From Bacillus sp. NP157 (GTDB lineage Bacteria; Pseudomonadota; Gammaproteobacteria; Xanthomonadales; Rhodanobacteraceae), in assembly GCA_018889975.1 (NCBI GenBank), contig CP076546.1:4557001-4621000 (forward strand): a stretch of DNA of 64,000 nt, given 5' to 3'. The notes under the pieces were generated by a model. The model was not told where the DNA came from, searched no databases, and was given only the letters and a program-made list of their open reading frames with translations. Every line of letters starts with the position of its first letter. Positions within the stretch are counted from its first letter, which is position 1. Below are positions 62,201 through 64,000 of this stretch, piece by piece. The translations under genes were made by a program, and so were the position numbers.

Positions 62201-64000
62201 AGCGAAGCGGGCCTGGCCAACAACGACGCGAGCAAGGGCGTCGACGGCACCGAGAGCTTCGCGCTGTTCAACGATCTCTCCACCGTCACCCTCGGCAACC
62301 CGGCCGACGGCGCGGGCCACTCGGTCACCCTGACCCTGGCCCAGCTGCAGGACCTCGCCGCGCTGCCGGAAGCGCAGCGCACGATCCAGACCGCCAACGG
62401 CACGCTGGTCGTCACCGGTTACACGCCGGGTGCCGACAACGCGCACGGCACGCTCACGTACCACTACGTGTTGAACGGTGCGGTGAGCCAGCCGGGCGCC
62501 ACCAGCAGCAACGACGTCATCGCGATCTCGACGAAGGACAGCGCTGGCTTCACCGACAACGGCACGATCACCGTCAACATCGTCGACGACACGCCGACCG
62601 CGCGTGCCGACACCGGCAGCGCGAACGAAGACAGCACCGCGGCCACGGGCAATGTCGTCACGGGCGATGCGAACGGTGGCGTCGCCGACCGGATCGGCTC
62701 GGATACCACCACGACCCCGGTGACCGGTGTCGCCGCGGGCAACACCGGCGGCACGGTGAGCGGCCGCGTGGGCACGGGCGTCACCGGCCAGTACGGCACG
62801 CTGATCCTCAATGCCGACGGTAGCTACAGCTACACCGTCGACAACAACAACGCCACGGTGAACGCGCTGAAGGACAACCAGTCCATCACCGACACCTACA
62901 CCTACACGATCACTGACGCCGACGGCGACACCAGCACCACCACGCTGACCATCACCATCCATGGCCACACCGACGGCACGCCGTCGATCGTGCCGGTGGA
63001 TGGCAACGGCGCGACGGCAGGGCAGGTGACCGTGCACGAGTCCGGCCTGGTCGACCACGATGGCAGCCAGTCCGCCAGCGGCACGATCACGCTGAGCGCG
63101 CTGGACGGCCTCAGCAGCGTCACCATCGGCGGCACCACGCTGACCACCGCCCAGCTCAATGCCTTGTCGAACAGCGCGACGGTGAGCATCACCACGCCGC
63201 AGGGCACCCTGGTGCTGAAGGGCTTCACCGCCACGACCTCGGTCGGCGGCGTGCCCACCGCGGGCACGCTCAGCTACACCTACACGCTGGATCGCACCGT
63301 CACCCAGGCCGGCACCGATAGCGTCGAGAACATCTCGCTGCAGGTGACCGACGCCGGCGGCGGCACGTCGGCCGGCACGCTCACGGTCGACATCGTCGAC
63401 GACGCCCCGACCGCACACGCCGATACCGGCAGCGTGAACGAAGACGGCGCGGCCCTCACCGGCAACGTGGTCTCGGGTACGACGGGCGGCAGCGTCGCCG
63501 ACCGGATCGGCGCCGACACCACCACGACACCGGTCTCCGGCGTCGCCGCGGGCAACACCGGCACGCCGGCGAGCGGTAGCGTCAACACCGCGGTCGCGGG
63601 CCAGTACGGCTCGATCGTGCTCAAGGCCGACGGTAGCTACACCTACACGGTGGACAACAACAACGCGACGGTGAACGCGCTGAAGATCGGTGATTCGCTC
63701 ACCGAGGTCTACACGTACACGATCACCGACGCAGACGGCGACAGCAGCACCACCACGCTGACCATCACCATTCACGGCCACACCGACGGCACGCCGTCGA
63801 TCGCGCCGGTGGATGGCAATGGCGCGGCGACCGGCCAGGCCACCGTGCATGAGTCCGGCCTCGTCGACCACGACGGCAGCCAGGCGACGACCGGTACGCT
63901 GACCGTCACGGCGCTCGATGGCCTCACCAGCGTCACCATCGGTGGCACCACGCTGACCACGGCCCAGCTCAACGCGCTGTCCAGCGGCTCGCCGGTGAGC
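56225..64000 (+). CDS. Giant secreted adhesin, 5' part: DUF4347, cadherin-like and VCBS repeats (end lies beyond the window)
   Basis: 2592 codons are visible and open to the window end. ATG 56225 follows CGAAAGGCG. Residues 12-30 contain LEPRQMYDGAAL, the N-terminal sign of many giant type I-secreted proteins. Residues ~105-255 form DUF4347, with HIISHG (His162) and VYGCDV (Cys205), a His-Cys pair as in caspase-like folds. Tandem cadherin-like/CSPG-type repeats follow (e.g. LPQYGYLVLDGNRLGAG, LPTHGTLYFNGTAV). From residue 2120 there are two VCBS units of 271 residues (QYGTLILNADGSYSYTVDN). The expected C-terminal RTX/type I signal is not in view. Probable role: biofilm or surface attachment. 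Confidence 0.88.
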   Translation, partial: MSGNKSKNPFRPRAHRYALEPRQMYDGAALVEAARHADPAEAAHDAGRFHSAATEQPGHAVQPPAQPAPAPAAAVASADTHAASAAEAAHATPGASAPAPAAPASHEVYVVDESVANWQSLVAQLPKDSQVVVINDKSSGMDQLANALRGEHDISAIHIISHGASDSISLGTDTVTAANIASFSSQLGEVGATLRTGGDILVYGCDVSSHDTALVTQMATLTHADVASSTDATGAAALGGDWVLESSTGHIEARTLALDYDGLLVAPTVDTTSKTLTVSEPSTLNATGADRGTLSGWTITDDAVGGDVITVKAVVGDTGKGTLTSGSGGTAITGGLSFTGTRAQSQAWLNQLTFVAADVELGNTAAKTTITVTVTDAESLSASSSVDVTITPSNDPTTISDATKTVQEVSNSGGPSTTVIGVDTLNAIDPEVSAGTQTAGQIVYSLTALPQYGYLVLDGNRLGAGSIFTQQDVIDGKLSYVHTATGANQDVGDGFSARVNDGATPLASSANVHVTLNVAPVNQLPTVGGEGDVYEGQPANAQGTGNVGQWITADAGGDPGDTTLQVTITALPTHGTLYFNGTAVTATGLTFDYSQRNLLTYSNDGVDGVTQDSYGVRVTDQGGGTGTPGSTDGTIVLHVNAVDDDPALIAASTRDATVTQAGNGTAGAYSVVLTTSMIGATDVDSPEANVSFVTSQAGLTHGYLLLNGQELKDGGVFTMADVRAGRVQYVQTSGAGANQTDTFNFTVVDNTTALRWNADGTPFTRIGGDYTSQLQSAPLNNYSFNIHLVETQNGNGGNFPIHDPVGSHNGSTYAGVDPSGNALGTVDEGSAIILHGTTTNGQPTNFSVDPGLSYTANGVDPSQVVYTFLGFTNHEVNDSAGTMQKLVGTTWVNVGVYGTFTQADLDAGNVRFQHDGDSENFHVTANFSVTAGLVTIQNGVSTTDTWTPSFDIYVNPTNDAPVVTGSSNTVIAEGDTAYLTRGQLGISDPDDATSQSYLEGSPTLAKGGNNYAYNNDATGPNALKFIVTSLPAGGTLQYSTDGGHSWANVAVGQLIDASIITDATGTTGLRFVSNGSEVRNTSFTVEAQDRWGQRSATAGTVGIQITNVNDAPSIAKDPTLADPTVPSDSPNNIGGAPANEPLTVAEGGYAQITSSMLQAYDPDSSATQVQYAITTAPTHGNVAISTDGGVTFHILGKGSSFTQADVNAGRIYYLNDGTESTGTVYSDTPGDKFNFTVSDGDKEQAGNAFWIYTTPTNDAPTVTAPAGPVDLDSTNPQYNQVPGFSVADPDLTTITNGETDFIQVTVRLLNANGTAFSAADYANDGVSIGYATGAGARVDSDKNGASDYLVLSGTRAQVNAALAGLTVTFGGDMDAKYQVQVIADDRLRDPTTGALTAGANGGPANQSTTPGTGTGPSTVPVDATEYNWYSAAVPALSGNLAAASVVVRASSVNEIGTLTGPSNVTTFEDQATFIGGSFQVADPESAAFDTPITVTLNVGQGVLGIGGNGTQGSATSSAAGSRAVTISGDNSGTLVLTGRASDIQALLNDTALGLTYKSASNANHDQNGGAAGDVTLTVHFDDTGSKIGSDTGSGSQSNNPADISVAIDITPVNDAPTVGVSDTSTVYLNGSTAVGGFSVSDVDYTDGGGITTGETDFMQVTVRITDSNGNALAQSAYANITLGSSTSGSAGATVDTTFSGTASALVIRGTRDQVNAYLAGLQVGISGTLANADQSYKVQVIADDRLRDRTTGALDGSGAANGGLDNNAAGGTQNVPTTVVNPYAAIPGGLTANVASNSRTVFPSSINDPVVIGITAPNSGNESAAGVYTLSHITLADPDAGTAPISATVTLPTGFSVHDVNGNTGASGTYNGAAYTIGSDGQGHSTVTFTGTVAQVQAALNVVGVKVPAGVAGDNNAFWNGTFQVQLAVNDGGNHGSRPDRPTLDLDGTNNDTNVAGAKGDQYGYADGDGGTSNALVTTRVFDFTVNSGTQVSEAGLANNDASKGVDGTESFALFNDLSTVTLGNPADGAGHSVTLTLAQLQDLAALPEAQRTIQTANGTLVVTGYTPGADNAHGTLTYHYVLNGAVSQPGATSSNDVIAISTKDSAGFTDNGTITVNIVDDTPTARADTGSANEDSTAATGNVVTGDANGGVADRIGSDTTTTPVTGVAAGNTGGTVSGRVGTGVTGQYGTLILNADGSYSYTVDNNNATVNALKDNQSITDTYTYTITDADGDTSTTTLTITIHGHTDGTPSIVPVDGNGATAGQVTVHESGLVDHDGSQSASGTITLSALDGLSSVTIGGTTLTTAQLNALSNSATVSITTPQGTLVLKGFTATTSVGGVPTAGTLSYTYTLDRTVTQAGTDSVENISLQVTDAGGGTSAGTLTVDIVDDAPTAHADTGSVNEDGAALTGNVVSGTTGGSVADRIGADTTTTPVSGVAAGNTGTPASGSVNTAVAGQYGSIVLKADGSYTYTVDNNNATVNALKIGDSLTEVYTYTITDADGDSSTTTLTITIHGHTDGTPSIAPVDGNGAATGQATVHESGLVDHDGSQATTGTLTVTALDGLTSVTIGGTTLTTAQLNALSSGSPVS
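62582..64000 (+). repeat. 813-bp tandem VCBS repeat units inside the adhesin gene
   Basis: The unit that begins GTCGACGACACGCCGACCGC at 62582 starts again at 63395, a period of 813 bp (271 codons). The second copy runs off the window. Long blocks, such as the TDADGDxSTTTLTITIHGHTDGTPSI segment, are nearly identical. A separate longer, less exact repetition links about 60.0-60.45 kb with 61.08-61.5 kb (TGETDFxQVTVR and QVIADDRLRD in both). Confidence 0.85.

Noticed and set aside
56597-63871. A 2424-codon open frame on the minus strand, opposite the adhesin
   Set aside because: It is the antisense shadow of a repetitive, GC-rich coding strand in which stop codons are rare. It has no ribosome site, no family motif and an Arg/Gly/Val-biased composition; the + strand shows clear DUF4347 and VCBS domains.

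Overview
The window looks like chromosomal DNA of a GC-rich gammaproteobacterium of the Xanthomonadales/Lysobacterales, most likely Rhodanobacteraceae (Luteibacter/Dyella-like). The grounds are high GC with G/C-rich third positions in most genes, an effector ending in an XVIPCD-like C-terminal signal (the substrate signal of the xanthomonad-type killing T4SS), REP elements of the type TGTAGGAGCGCGCCTGCGCG, a perfect Clp/CRP box before a giant adhesin, and many LysR, AraC and YafY regulators beside small oxidoreductases. The genus is inferred, not proven.

Region 1 (1-10.1 kb) is a defence and mobile-gene island that appears less GC-rich than the rest. It holds the end of a Z1-domain gene, a DUF4420-type PD-(D/E)XK protein and an AIPR protein (+), then an EcoRII-C-type restriction endonuclease in convergent orientation, an HNH-like zinc protein, two stretches without convincing genes, and a minus-strand operon of DUF5131 (Gp37/Gp68), TcmP and a C-H-D putative papain/transglutaminase-like protein.

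Region 2 (10.1-14.2 kb) has a decayed copy of the AraC gene found intact at 22.2 kb, small secreted proteins and a PadR-membrane protein pair. Region 3 (14.4-18.9 kb) is the best candidate for an undescribed system: a WYL-domain regulator of the kind that controls phage-defence loci, a tiny possibly frameshifted ORF, a protein with an E...D...QxK nuclease-like signature joined to a glycine-rich hydrophobic region, and a 674-residue helical protein with two TerB-like segments.

Region 4 (19-27.3 kb) contains ordinary regulator/enzyme modules: oxidoreductase-TetR with a perfect operator, LprI and a DUF4189-like protein, AraC plus a secreted hydrolase, VOC/YafY, and a coupled three-gene operon beginning with a truncated CPBP protease. 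Region 5 (27.4-33 kb) is an interbacterial-competition locus. A DUF2235 (Tle1-like) lipase with a C-terminal XVIPCD-like domain is flanked by three 191-residue paralogues, the likely immunity family, and by the last 29 codons of a fourth. A paralogue of the 289-residue DUF4189-like protein closes the locus.

Region 6 (33-55.8 kb) is chromosomal backbone: hydrolases, SDR/LysR/AraC/HxlR modules, a redoxin, a serine hydrolase, an acyltransferase, ArsR-SRPBCC, a two-domain CMD protein, an HWE kinase with response regulator, an OFA-type MFS transporter, an aldo-keto reductase and REP elements. Two unrelated genes at 33.3 and 42.0 kb share a duplicated promoter, leader and first codons. Region 7 (55.8-64 kb) is the first 2592 codons of a giant DUF4347/cadherin-like/VCBS adhesin that runs off the window, preceded by the Clp-type site.
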